Shown: positions 17,825 through 29,057 of the stretch, piece after piece
How positions within the stretch are numbered: the stretch's first letter is position 1
Layout: each line of letters starts with the position of its first letter
DNA from: Micromonospora sp. FIMYZ51
GTDB lineage: Bacteria > Actinomycetota > Actinomycetes > Mycobacteriales > Micromonosporaceae
Assembly: GCF_038246755.1 (NCBI RefSeq)
Contig: NZ_CP134706.1
Span: 1,736,001 to 1,800,000 of the forward strand
Length of the DNA: 64,000 nucleotides
Reading direction: 5' to 3'
The notes under the pieces: generated by a model
What the model was told of the DNA's origin: nothing
The model's database searches: none
Seen by the model: only the letters and a program-made list of their open reading frames with translations
Position numbers and translations under genes: made by a program

Positions 17825-17873
17825 TTGACCTCGGATCGCCGGCCACATACGGTCGACCCCTAGATGTAGTAGT
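17825..17873 (+). promoter_or_regulatory. nrdR-nrdJ promoter with candidate NrdR box
   Basis: TTGACC (17825-17830), exactly 17 bases, then TACGGT (17848-17853). Overlapping the expected transcription start is CCCTAGATGTAGTAG (about 17858-17872), similar to the AT-rich CTAGATNTAGT core reported for NrdR boxes. No B12 riboswitch elements were seen in the 155-base leader. Confidence 0.5.
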
Positions 17874-18026
17874 CACAAGGGCGTAAGTCGCCTATAGGTT
17901 GGGTTCGACTACCGACCGCACTCCTGGACCGTCGATCCGGCGGCCATCCTGCGGGATGGCTTCGCCGTGCTGACGCGTGCCCGGGGGCGGGCGGGGCGTA
18001 CCCGTGTCGATCGAGGAGGTCGGGCG

Positions 18027-18515
18027 ATGCGGTGTCCGTACTGCCGGCACGCCGACTCCCGGGTGGTCGACTCGCGGGAGGCCGACGACGGCCAGCTGAT
18101 CCGTCGGCGGCGTTCCTGCCCGGAGTGTGGCAAACGGTTCACCACCGTCGAGGAGGCGGTGCTTGCGGTGGTCAAGCGCAGCGGGGTGACCGAGCCGTTC
18201 AGCCGTACGAAGATCATCGGCGGGGTACGCAAGGCGTGCCAGGGCCGGCCGGTCGACGAGGACTCGATCGCGATCCTGGCGCAGCGGGTCGAGGAGACCA
18301 TCCGGGCCAAGGGGGCCGCCGAGATCCCCAGCCACGAGGTGGGGCTGGCCATCCTGGGGCCGCTCCGCGACCTGGACGAGGTCGCCTACCTGCGGTTCGC
18401 AAGCGTCTACCGGTCGTTCGACTCGCTCGCCGACTTCGAGCGGGAGATCGAGACGCTACGGGCCGCCGCGCACGCCCGGGAAGGCACCGGGGCTGCCACG
18501 ACCGGCGCGCAGTGA
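18027..18515 (+). CDS. nrdR: Ribonucleotide reductase transcriptional repressor NrdR
   Basis: Zinc-ribbon/ATP-cone repressor that senses dATP and controls ribonucleotide reductase genes. The 162-aa protein has zinc ligands C3, C6, C31 and C34 ([14 protein letters not shown]), then an ATP-cone starting [13 protein letters not shown] and ending near [11 protein letters not shown]. The ATG at 18027 follows GAGGAGG. It lies 64 bases upstream of nrdJ on the same strand, the usual actinobacterial nrdRJ operon. Confidence 0.96.
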   Translation: MRCPYCRHADSRVVDSREADDGQLIRRRRSCPECGKRFTTVEEAVLAVVKRSGVTEPFSRTKIIGGVRKACQGRPVDEDSIAILAQRVEETIRAKGAAEIPSHEVGLAILGPLRDLDEVAYLRFASVYRSFDSLADFEREIETLRAAAHAREGTGAATTGAQ

Positions 18516-18579
18516 GTTTTTTCAGCAGCAGTGACAGTCGGAACGCGCGGGGGCCCGCGCGGACGAGGGGGCGGATGAG

Positions 18580-22755
<4,176 letters not shown>

Positions 22756-22764
22756 CGTACGCCC

Positions 22765-22812
22765 GAACCGGCGTCCGCCCGAGCTCCCAGGAGGTCGGGC
22801 GGACGCCGGTTC
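22765..22812 (+). terminator. Strong nrdJ terminator
   Basis: A perfect 18-bp stem (GAACCGGCGTCCGCCCGA and its complement) with a 12-base loop, followed by TGTTGTTG. It starts 9 bases after the nrdJ stop. Confidence 0.9.
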
Positions 22813-22823
22813 TGTTGTTGCGA

Positions 22824-23189
22824 TCAGCGGCGGCCGGCCGGGGCGGAGATCACCTGGTTCGGGTCGGCGCTTCGGGCCGAACTCCGGGTCGAGCTGGACA
22901 GCAGGCGAGGCAGGTCTCGGATCGACCAGCCGCCGGTCAGGCACCAGAGCGCGATGACCGGGTCGCAGACCGCGCAGCCGAACGACGAGTCGGGCACGAA
23001 CGGGATGATCGGGCTGCCCTTGAGATGGTGCACCACGTCCCAGCCGGTGTGCAGCAACCAGCCGACGCCGATCCACCGCCACGACTCCAGCCCTCGGTAG
23101 GCCACGCAGACCAGCACCGCCACGAACGGGAACTCCCATCCGCCGAGCCCACCGCCGCTGAGGTACGCCGCACCCGCCCCGGCGATCAT
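22824..23189 (-). CDS. DUF6010 family membrane protein, probably 5'-truncated
   Basis: Small integral membrane protein of unknown role. From the ATG at 23189 it reads MIAGAGAAYLSGGGLGGWEF, IGVGWLLHTGWDVVHHL and IIPFVPDSSFGCAVCDPVIALW. In-frame homology continues upstream through REPHRRRFNAI and a further hydrophobic segment to about 23262, but there is no start codon and the expected first residues are missing. Upstream it abuts a fragment of an unrelated regulator on the other strand, so the 5' end has probably been lost in a rearrangement. The 37-residue C-terminus after WSIRDL is not conserved. Confidence 0.7.
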   Translation of the reverse strand: MIAGAGAAYLSGGGLGGWEFPFVAVLVCVAYRGLESWRWIGVGWLLHTGWDVVHHLKGSPIIPFVPDSSFGCAVCDPVIALWCLTGGWSIRDLPRLLSSSTRSSARSADPNQVISAPAGRR

Positions 23190-23296
23190 GATCGCGTTGA
23201 ACCGGCGACGGTGTGGTTCCCGGATCAGCGAGTTGAGGCAGACGTAGCAGACGACGATGAGCAGCCGCAGCCGAGCTGGCCCGCCGCCATCCGACG

Positions 23297-23640
23297 GTGA
23301 CCGTCGACCCGGACGTGCTCTTCATCGATGACGGTGCGGTGCTGACCTCGGCCGGTGCCGCTGCCGGTCTCGACCTCTGCCTGCACGTGGTACGCCGTGA
23401 CCACGGTGCGGCGGTCGCCGCCGACACCGCCCGCAGTTGCGTGATGCCGCTGGAGCGGACCGGGGGACAGGCGCAGTTCATCGCGTACGAGCCGCCGGTA
23501 CCGGCCGGGCACAGCCTCCAGCCGCTGCTGGCGTGGCTGACCGACAACCTGCACCGGCCACTCACGCTTACCGAGATCGCCGCGTACGCGATGATGAGCC
23601 CGAGGTCGTTGAGCCGGCACTTCCGCGAGCAGACCACCCC
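23297..23640 (+). pseudogene. Internal fragment of a GlxA/FtrA-type AraC-family regulator
   Basis: Reads VDPDVLFIDDGAVLTSAG, AGLDLCLHVVRRDHG, GGQAQFI and the first HTH helices PLTLTEIAAYAMMSPRSLSRHFREQT, i.e. the end of the DJ-1-like domain and the start of the HTH pair. The first half of the DJ-1 domain and the second HTH are missing. The 3' side is cut just before a palindromic element at 23657. Remnant, not a functional gene. Confidence 0.8.
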
Positions 23641-23656
23641 CACCCCCACCCTCGCG

Positions 23657-23731
23657 CGCCGATCTTGCACTTTCCGTCCGGACAAAAGTCGCGAACCCCG
23701 CATATCAGCGACCGAAAGTGCAAGATCGGCG
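23657..23731. repeat. Palindrome-ended 75-bp intergenic element, copy 2
   Basis: Same element as at 9990-10066 but inverted: ends CGCCGATCTTGCACTTT and AAAGTGCAAGATCGGCG. It has truncated the AraC-type regulator on its left and ends 18 bases from the stop of the ECF sigma gene. Confidence 0.8.
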
Positions 23732-23748
23732 AGGGGTGGGGGAGGGGG

Positions 23749-25074
23749 TCACGGGGTGGGCAGGGTGGCGAGGCGGGCGGTGAGGAAGTCCCGCTCGGCA
23801 TCGTTGTCGACCAGGGCCAGGGCCGCGCGGTACGCCTCGGCGGCCTCCGCGTGGCGGTCCAGCCGGCGCAGCAGGTCGGCGCGGATCGCCGACAGGTAGT
23901 GGTAACCGGCCAGCTGCCCGTCCTCGGCGAGCGTGTCGACCTCGGCGAGCGCCCCGGCCGGCCCGTGCACCATCGACACCGCCACCGCGCGGTTCAACGC
24001 CACGACCGGGGACGGCCAGGCGCGGGCCAGCGCGTCGTAGAGCGCGACGATCTGCGGCCAGTCGGTCGCCTGGTAGCTGGGCGCCAGGGCGTGCAGCGAG
24101 GCGATGGCGGCCTGGAGCGCGTACCGGCCGACCCGCCCGGTGCGGAACGCCTCGACCACCAGACGGCGGCCCTCGTCGATGGCGGTCCGGTCCCAGGCGG
24201 AGCGGTCCTGATCCTCGATCCGGAGCAGCCGGCCCCGCTCGTCGGTGCGGGTGGCCCGGCGGGCGTCGGTGAGCAGCAGCAGGGCGAGCAGCCCGCGCAC
24301 CTCCGGCTCGTCGGGCATCAGGGTGAGCAGCATCCGGGCCAGGTGCAGCGCCCGGTCCACCAGGTCGGCGCGGACCAGGTCGGCCCCGGAGGGCGCGGTG
24401 TGCCCGGTGGTGTAGAGCAGGTGTACGACGGTGAGCACCGCGTCCAGCCGCTCGGGCAGCTCGGCGGCTTCCGGCACCCGGTAGGGGATCCGGGCTGCGG
24501 CAATCTTCTTCTTGGCCCGGGTGACCCGGGCCGCCATGGTCGGCTCGGTGACCAGGAAGGCGCGGGCGATGTCCCCGGTGCCCACCCCGCAGACCAGGCG
24601 CAGGGTGAGCGCCACCTGGGCCTGGCGGGCGAGTGCCGGATGGCAGCAGGTGAAGACCAGGCGCAGCCGGTCGTCGGGTACGGCGACCTCGTCGGGCAGG
24701 TCCAGCTCGGCCGCCTCCGGCTCCACCAGCAGCGGCAGCTTGGCGCGGAGCACCTGCCGCCGGCGCAGCGCGTCGAGGGCCTTGCGTCGGGCGGTCGCGG
24801 TGAGCCACGCCCCAGGTCGGTCCGGTACGCCGTCCCGGGCCCACGCCCCCAGCGCGGCGACGTACGCCTCCTGGACGCACTCCTCGGCGAGGTCGAGGTC
24901 ACCGGCGACGCGCGCCGTGGCGGCGAGTACGAAGGCCCACTCGCGCCGGTGCGCCTCGGCCACGGCGTGTTCCGCCTGTTCGGCCAGGGCCTGTTCGGCC
25001 GTGTTGGTCAGGGCGTGCTCCGCCGGGTCGGCCAGGGCCTGTTCGGCCGGGTCGGAATGAGGCCGATCGCTCAC
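23749..25074 (-). CDS. ECF sigma factor with C-terminal extension (ECF42-like, DUF6596)
   Basis: RNA polymerase sigma factor of the COG4941 type. Of 441 aa, residues about 25-200 carry sigma region 2 (WAFVLAATARVAGDLDLAEECVQEAY) and region 4 (LVCGVGTGDIARAFLVTEPTMAARVTRAKKKI). The last 220 residues form a TPR-like extension (AIASLHALAPSYQATDWPQIVALYDAL, LNRAVAVSMVHGPAGALAEVD). ECF42-type factors are known to pair with YCII/DGPF proteins and have no anti-sigma factor. The partner lies directly upstream, overlapping by GTGA. The N-terminus has repeated AEQAL/AEHAL units. Confidence 0.9.
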   Translation of the reverse strand: MSDRPHSDPAEQALADPAEHALTNTAEQALAEQAEHAVAEAHRREWAFVLAATARVAGDLDLAEECVQEAYVAALGAWARDGVPDRPGAWLTATARRKALDALRRRQVLRAKLPLLVEPEAAELDLPDEVAVPDDRLRLVFTCCHPALARQAQVALTLRLVCGVGTGDIARAFLVTEPTMAARVTRAKKKIAAARIPYRVPEAAELPERLDAVLTVVHLLYTTGHTAPSGADLVRADLVDRALHLARMLLTLMPDEPEVRGLLALLLLTDARRATRTDERGRLLRIEDQDRSAWDRTAIDEGRRLVVEAFRTGRVGRYALQAAIASLHALAPSYQATDWPQIVALYDALARAWPSPVVALNRAVAVSMVHGPAGALAEVDTLAEDGQLAGYHYLSAIRADLLRRLDRHAEAAEAYRAALALVDNDAERDFLTARLATLPTP

Positions 25075-25412
25075 TCGGCGGGCGGCACGAACAGCGGCCG
25101 GACCTCCACCCCGCCGTGAATGGTGGCCGGGTTGAGCTTGGCGATCTTCAGGGCGACGTCCAGGTCGGGCGCCTCCAGGACGAAGAACCCGGCGACGACC
25201 TCCTTGGCCTCGATGAACGGGCCGTCGGTGACGATGTCGCCGCGTACCGCCGTGGCCGTGGTGCTCGGCGCCAACGCGAAACCGGCGACGATCTGCCCAC
25301 CCAGCTCCGCCACCTGAGCCGGGTAACGTTCGAGCAGCGCCACGTAGTCGGGGGTGAGTTCCATCGGGTCGGCCGGTGCCGGCGAGTAGATCAGGACTGC
25401 GTACTGGGCCAT
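25071..25412 (-). CDS. YCII/DGPF family protein
   Basis: 113 aa, MAQYAVLIYSPAPADPMELTP with the family signature TDGPFIEAKEVVAGFFVLEA. These ferredoxin-like-fold proteins are regular neighbours of ECF41/42-type sigma factors; a role in sensing or in the response is suspected but unproven. First gene of the pair; its TGA overlaps the GTG of the sigma gene. Confidence 0.88.
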   Translation of the reverse strand: MAQYAVLIYSPAPADPMELTPDYVALLERYPAQVAELGGQIVAGFALAPSTTATAVRGDIVTDGPFIEAKEVVAGFFVLEAPDLDVALKIAKLNPATIHGGVEVRPLFVPPAE

Positions 25413-25521
25413 GGTGCCTCCTCGAATCGCTGCTTATCCTCTGCTCAACCGACGCATGAGGCCAGCGCGAATCGACCGCTACCGGAAGAAATTTCCGATC
25501 GCCCTGAAGCCGCCGCCCCGA

Positions 25522-25690
25522 AGCCGCCGCACGGGAGGCCGCCAGGCGCGACGCCGACCGCACCGAGGCCGCCCGCCGCGAGGCCGCCGCACGGAGGCCG
25601 CCAGGCGCGACGCCGACCGCACCGAGATCGCCGCCGCGAGGCCGCCGCACGGGAGGCCGCCAGGCGCGACGCCGACCGCACCGAGGCCGC
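25522..25690. repeat. Three imperfect tandem copies of a roughly 45-60 bp GC-rich unit
   Basis: The string AGGCCGCCAGGCGCGACG followed by CCGACCGCACCGAG recurs at about 25536, 25597 and 25652 with variable joining sequence. One frame reads as EAARRDADRTEA-like heptads, so it could derive from coiled-coil coding DNA, but no start, stop or conserved frame supports a gene now. It fills most of the gap between the YCII gene and the DUF5522 gene. Confidence 0.75.
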
Positions 25691-25763
25691 GAGCCCCGAC
25701 GCCGGCTGCCCGGACACCGCCGCCTCGCCGACGACGGGTCGTCGGCTGCCTAGACTGCCGCGA

Positions 25764-26003
25764 ATGAGCGGTGAGCGACGGCGCCTGGCGGCACGGCCCC
25801 TGACCGAGCCACATCCGTCTCGGCTGTCACCCGAGCACCCGGAGCGGGAGCGGATCCTGGCGGCCCACGCCGACGCGCTGGCCGCCGGGGAGGCCGGCTA
25901 CCTCGACCCGGCCACCGGCCTCTTCGTGCTCACCGCAGGCTTTCTCGCCCAGCGTGGGACCTGCTGCGGTCGGGGCTGCCGGCACTGCCCGTACCTGCGA
26001 TGA
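25764..26003 (+). CDS. DUF5522-like small cysteine-rich protein, 79 aa
   Basis: Ends GTCCGRGCRHCPYLR, a compact Cys cluster (four Cys and one His) typical of this small conserved family of unknown function; the middle has GYLDPATGLFVLTAGFLAQRG. The ATG at 25764 gives a conserved-looking length. The final codons and stop are part of a 21-bp tandem repeat. Confidence 0.75.
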   Translation: MSGERRRLAARPLTEPHPSRLSPEHPERERILAAHADALAAGEAGYLDPATGLFVLTAGFLAQRGTCCGRGCRHCPYLR

Positions 26004-26050
26004 TCCGGCCCGTACCTGCGATGATCCGGCCCGTACCTGCGACGATCCGC
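25988..26050. repeat. Three tandem 21-bp units spanning a stop codon
   Basis: CCCGTACCTGCGATGATCCGG repeated three times (the last copy with two changes). The first copy is the 3' end of the DUF5522 gene including its TGA, so the array arose by duplicating the gene end. Confidence 0.9.
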
Positions 26051-26063
26051 TCCCGGGTGGTGA

Positions 26064-26753
26064 TCAGGCGGCGGCGACGAAGACCCGGGACGCGACCTCG
26101 CGGGGCAGCCGGACGCTCTCCCCGGAGCGGTCGATGGAGACCCCGTCGCGTTCCTGGGCGACCGTGACCATGGCGCCCGGGTCGACCCCGGCGGCGTGCA
26201 GCTGCCGGAGCACCGTCGCGTCCGTCTGCACGCTCTCGCAGATCCGCCGGACGATCACCTTGCCGGTCAGGCCGGGGAAGGCCAGGTTGCGCTCCGCGTC
26301 GGTCGGCTCCGGCTCGGCCTCACCCGGCGAGCCGAGCGCCTCCAGGCCGGGGATGGGGTTGCCGTACGGCGACCGGGTCGGCCGATTGAGCAGGTCGTAG
26401 ACCCGCTTCTCGACCGCGTCGCTCATCACGTGCTCCCAGCGGCAGGCCTCCTCGTGGGCCTCCTCGTAGGGCATCCCGATCACGTTCACCAGCAGCAGCT
26501 CGGCGAGCCGGTGCTTGCGCATCACCGACACGGCGGTGCTGCGGCCCAGCTCGGTGAGGCTCAGGTGCCGGTCACCCTCGACGGTGAGCAGGCCGTCGCG
26601 CTCCATCCGGGCGACGGTCTGGCTGACGGTGGGGCCACTCTGGCGCAACCGTTCGGCGATCCGGGCGCGCAACGGCGGCACGCCCTCCTCCTCGAGTTCG
26701 AGGATCGTACGCAAATACATCTCGGTCGTGTCCACTAGGTCATGACTTTTCAC
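26064..26753 (-). CDS. ideR: DtxR/IdeR-family iron-dependent repressor
   Basis: Fe(II)-activated repressor of iron uptake. 229 aa, closely following IdeR: winged HTH (AERLRQSGPTVSQTVARMERDGLL), metal ligands at M12, H81, E85, H100, C104, E107 and H108 (EEACRWEHV) and a C-terminal SH3-like domain. An iron box at 45633 upstream of an Fbp transporter is a likely target. The GTG start at 26753 has AAGGGG five bases upstream and overlaps the TGA of a 25-codon leader ORF that begins with the same ten residues. The gene has also been called dmdR in actinomycetes. Confidence 0.92.
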   Translation of the reverse strand: MKSHDLVDTTEMYLRTILELEEEGVPPLRARIAERLRQSGPTVSQTVARMERDGLLTVEGDRHLSLTELGRSTAVSVMRKHRLAELLLVNVIGMPYEEAHEEACRWEHVMSDAVEKRVYDLLNRPTRSPYGNPIPGLEALGSPGEAEPEPTDAERNLAFPGLTGKVIVRRICESVQTDATVLRQLHAAGVDPGAMVTVAQERDGVSIDRSGESVRLPREVASRVFVAAA

Positions 26754-26827
26754 TTTCGCCCCTTTTGTCCGAAGGTGGCGAAGGTAGCTTCGCGCGCAGT
26801 GGTATCGACCAGGTCGTGAGACTTCAT
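26750..26827 (-). CDS. 25-codon leader ORF coupled to ideR, sharing its N-terminus
   Basis: Starts ATG at 26827 and reads MKSHDLVDTT, identical to IdeR residues 1-10, then diverges and stops in a TGA that overlaps the ideR GTG (GTGA). Eight of the nine codons after the start differ from the ideR codons and all are synonymous, so it is not a recent DNA duplication. GGAGGG lies 11 bases upstream. It may be a remnant of a divergent ideR copy or a translated leader peptide. No expression evidence. Confidence 0.5.
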   Translation of the reverse strand: MKSHDLVDTTAREATFATFGQKGRK

Positions 26828-26924
26828 AGTGTCAGCGGCCCTCCGGTGATCTATGGTACCGCGCCGCACGTCGGAGGGGCTTCGACGAATCGCGCCCGGT
26901 TACAGATGGTGTTGACTGGACGCC

Positions 26925-27767
26925 ATGTCCGACACCGAGGAGCTTCTGGTCGAGGCCGGGCGGCTCGCCGCCGAACTCGACGCGGCCGATCCGCCCACCC
27001 TGCTCGATGTCCGTTGGCGGCTGATCGGGCCGCCGGGTCGGGACGACTACGCGGCGGGGCACCTGCCCGGCGCGGTCTTCGTCGATCTGGATACCGCGTT
27101 GTGTGGCCCGCCGGGCCCGGCGGGGCGGCACCCGCTGCCCGACCCGGCCGCGTTGCAGGCGGCGTTGCGGGCCGCCGGGGTACGCGCCGGTCATCCGGTG
27201 GTGGTGTACGACGGTGGCGACGGAATGGCCGCGGCCCGTGCCTGGTGGACGCTGCGTTGGGCGGGGCACCGGCCGGTCCGGCTGCTCTCCGGCGGCTACC
27301 CGGCCTGGCTCGCCGCCGGGTTGCCCACAAGCACCGACGCGCCGATCCCGGTCGCGGGCGATGTGGTCGTCGCGCCGGGTGCCCTGCCGGTGCTCGACGC
27401 CACGGCCGCCGCCCGGCTGGCCGCTGGCGGCGATGGTGTGCTGCTCGACGTGCGTGCCGCCCCGCGCTATCGGGGCGAACACGAGCCGATCGATCCGGTC
27501 GCCGGTCACGTGCCGGGTGCGGTGAACCTGCCGGCGCCGGAGTACGTCACCGAGGGCCGGTTTCCGGCCGCCGAGGTGCTGCGTGACCGGTTCGCGGCCG
27601 TCGGGGTGGCCGACGGTGCGGCGGTCGGCGCGTACTGCGGCTCCGGGGTGACCGCCGCGCAGGCCGTGCTGGCGCTGCACCTCGCCGGCCGGCCGGACGC
27701 CGCGCTCTATGTCGGCTCCTGGAGCAACTGGGTCGCCGACCCGGATCGGCCGGTGGCCAGGTCGTGA
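26925..27767 (+). CDS. Sulfurtransferase (two rhodanese domains)
   Basis: Thiosulfate or 3-mercaptopyruvate sulfurtransferase, 280 aa. The N-terminal inactive rhodanese domain has LLDVRWRL and DYAAGHLPGAVFVDLD; the C-terminal one has LLDVRAAPRYRG and active-site Cys238 in AYCGSGVTA. The CGSGVT loop is closer to mercaptopyruvate enzymes (CGSGVTA) than to thiosulfate enzymes. Its TGA overlaps a GTG in the acuC frame, so cotranslation with acuC is possible. Confidence 0.9.
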   Translation: MSDTEELLVEAGRLAAELDAADPPTLLDVRWRLIGPPGRDDYAAGHLPGAVFVDLDTALCGPPGPAGRHPLPDPAALQAALRAAGVRAGHPVVVYDGGDGMAAARAWWTLRWAGHRPVRLLSGGYPAWLAAGLPTSTDAPIPVAGDVVVAPGALPVLDATAAARLAAGGDGVLLDVRAAPRYRGEHEPIDPVAGHVPGAVNLPAPEYVTEGRFPAAEVLRDRFAAVGVADGAAVGAYCGSGVTAAQAVLALHLAGRPDAALYVGSWSNWVADPDRPVARS

Positions 27768-27850
27768 CCGGTCCCGGCGCCCGGCTGCGGACGGACGCAC
27801 CCTCGGCCGCCGGACCGGCCGCCCGGCCGGCCTCGTGCGACCATGGGCAG

Positions 27851-29032
27851 ATGTCCGACGACACGGTGGTGGTGTGGGACGAGTCGCTGCTCGCCTACGA
27901 CCTCGGTGACCATCCGCTCGATCCGGTGCGGGTCGAGTTGACCATCGCGCTCGCCCGGGAACTCGGCGTCCTGCAACGCCCCGGTGTGCGGCTGGTCCGG
28001 CCGGCACCGGCCGACGACGCGCTGCTGACCCGGGTGCACGATCCGCGTTATCTGGACGCGGTGCGGATCGCACCGGGCGACCCGCTCTTCGCCGGCTTCG
28101 GGCTGGGCACTTCGGACAACCCGGTCTTCGAGCGGATGCACGAGTCCAGCGCGCTGATTGCCGGGGCGACCGTGGCCGCCGCCGAGGCGGTGTGGCGTGG
28201 CGAGGCCCGCCGGGCGGTGAACGTGGCCGGCGGCCTGCATCACGCCATGCCGGCGCGGGCCGCCGGGTTCTGCGTCTACAACGACCCGGCGGTGGCCATC
28301 GCCCGGCTGCTCGACCTCGGCGCGGAGCGGATCGCGTACGTCGACGTCGACGTGCACCACGGCGACGGGGTGCAGCAGATCTTCTGGGACGACCCGCGGG
28401 TGCTCACGGTGAGCCTGCACGAGACCCCGCTGGCGCTCTTTCCCGGCACCGGCTTTCCCGACGAGACCGGCGGCCCGAACGCGGCGGGCACCGCGGTCAA
28501 TGTCCCATTGCCGCCCGGGGTGACGGATGCCGGCTGGCAGCGCGCCTTCCACGCGATCGTCCCGTCGGTTTTGCGGGCGTTCCGTCCGCAGTTGCTGTTC
28601 ACCCAGTGCGGCGCGGACGCCCACCACAAGGACCCGCTCGCCGACCTGCATCTCTCCGTCGACGGTCAGCGGGCCACCTATCTGGCGTTGCGGGCGCTCG
28701 CCGACGAGTTGTGCGACGGGCGTTGGGTGGCCACCGGCGGCGGCGGTTACGCGTTGGTGGAGGTGGTGCCCCGAGCCTGGACGCACCTGCTGGCGGTGGC
28801 CACCGGCGCACCGCTGGAGCCGGCCGTGCTGACCCCACCGGCCTGGCGGGAGTTGGCTGCGGCCCGCCGCCCCGGCTTCGACGTGCCGCTGCGGATGACC
28901 GATGACGTCGATCCGGGGTACGAGCCGTGGCAACCCACCGGCGAGCCCAACCCGGTGGACCGGGCGATCGCCGCCACCCGCAAGGCGGTCTTCCCGCTGC
29001 TCGGCCTCGATCCGCACGATCCACGCGACTGA
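27851..29032 (+). CDS. acuC: AcuC-type lysine deacetylase (class I/II HDAC fold)
   Basis: Zinc-dependent deacetylase that reactivates acetylated acyl-CoA synthetases. Motifs are GGLHHAMPARAAGFCVYNDPA (catalytic His pair), VDVDVHHGDGVQ (zinc Asp/His), TQCGADAH and GGGGY. 393 aa from the ATG at 27851, which begins MSDDTVVVWDES, the expected N-terminus. An in-frame GTG at 27764 overlaps the sulfurtransferase stop and would add 29 unconserved residues. The acetyltransferase/synthetase gene follows after 25 bases, giving writer and eraser side by side. Confidence 0.92.
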   Translation: MSDDTVVVWDESLLAYDLGDHPLDPVRVELTIALARELGVLQRPGVRLVRPAPADDALLTRVHDPRYLDAVRIAPGDPLFAGFGLGTSDNPVFERMHESSALIAGATVAAAEAVWRGEARRAVNVAGGLHHAMPARAAGFCVYNDPAVAIARLLDLGAERIAYVDVDVHHGDGVQQIFWDDPRVLTVSLHETPLALFPGTGFPDETGGPNAAGTAVNVPLPPGVTDAGWQRAFHAIVPSVLRAFRPQLLFTQCGADAHHKDPLADLHLSVDGQRATYLALRALADELCDGRWVATGGGGYALVEVVPRAWTHLLAVATGAPLEPAVLTPPAWRELAAARRPGFDVPLRMTDDVDPGYEPWQPTGEPNPVDRAIAATRKAVFPLLGLDPHDPRD

Positions 29033-29057
29033 GCCGGCCGGGGGAGGGCCGCCAAAC

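Noticed and set aside
17573..17863. 96-codon plus-strand ORF in the lexA-nrdR gap
   Set aside because: Starts inside the lexA promoter area, crosses the SOS box and the nrdR promoter, has no ribosome site and no recognisable sequence.
17854..18026. Cobalamin riboswitch before nrdR-nrdJ
   Set aside because: No B12-box or conserved core elements could be picked out by eye.
27764..27850. Longer AcuC start at 27764
   Set aside because: The added 29 residues are Pro/Ala-rich and unlike the family; kept only as an alternative because of the GTGA overlap.
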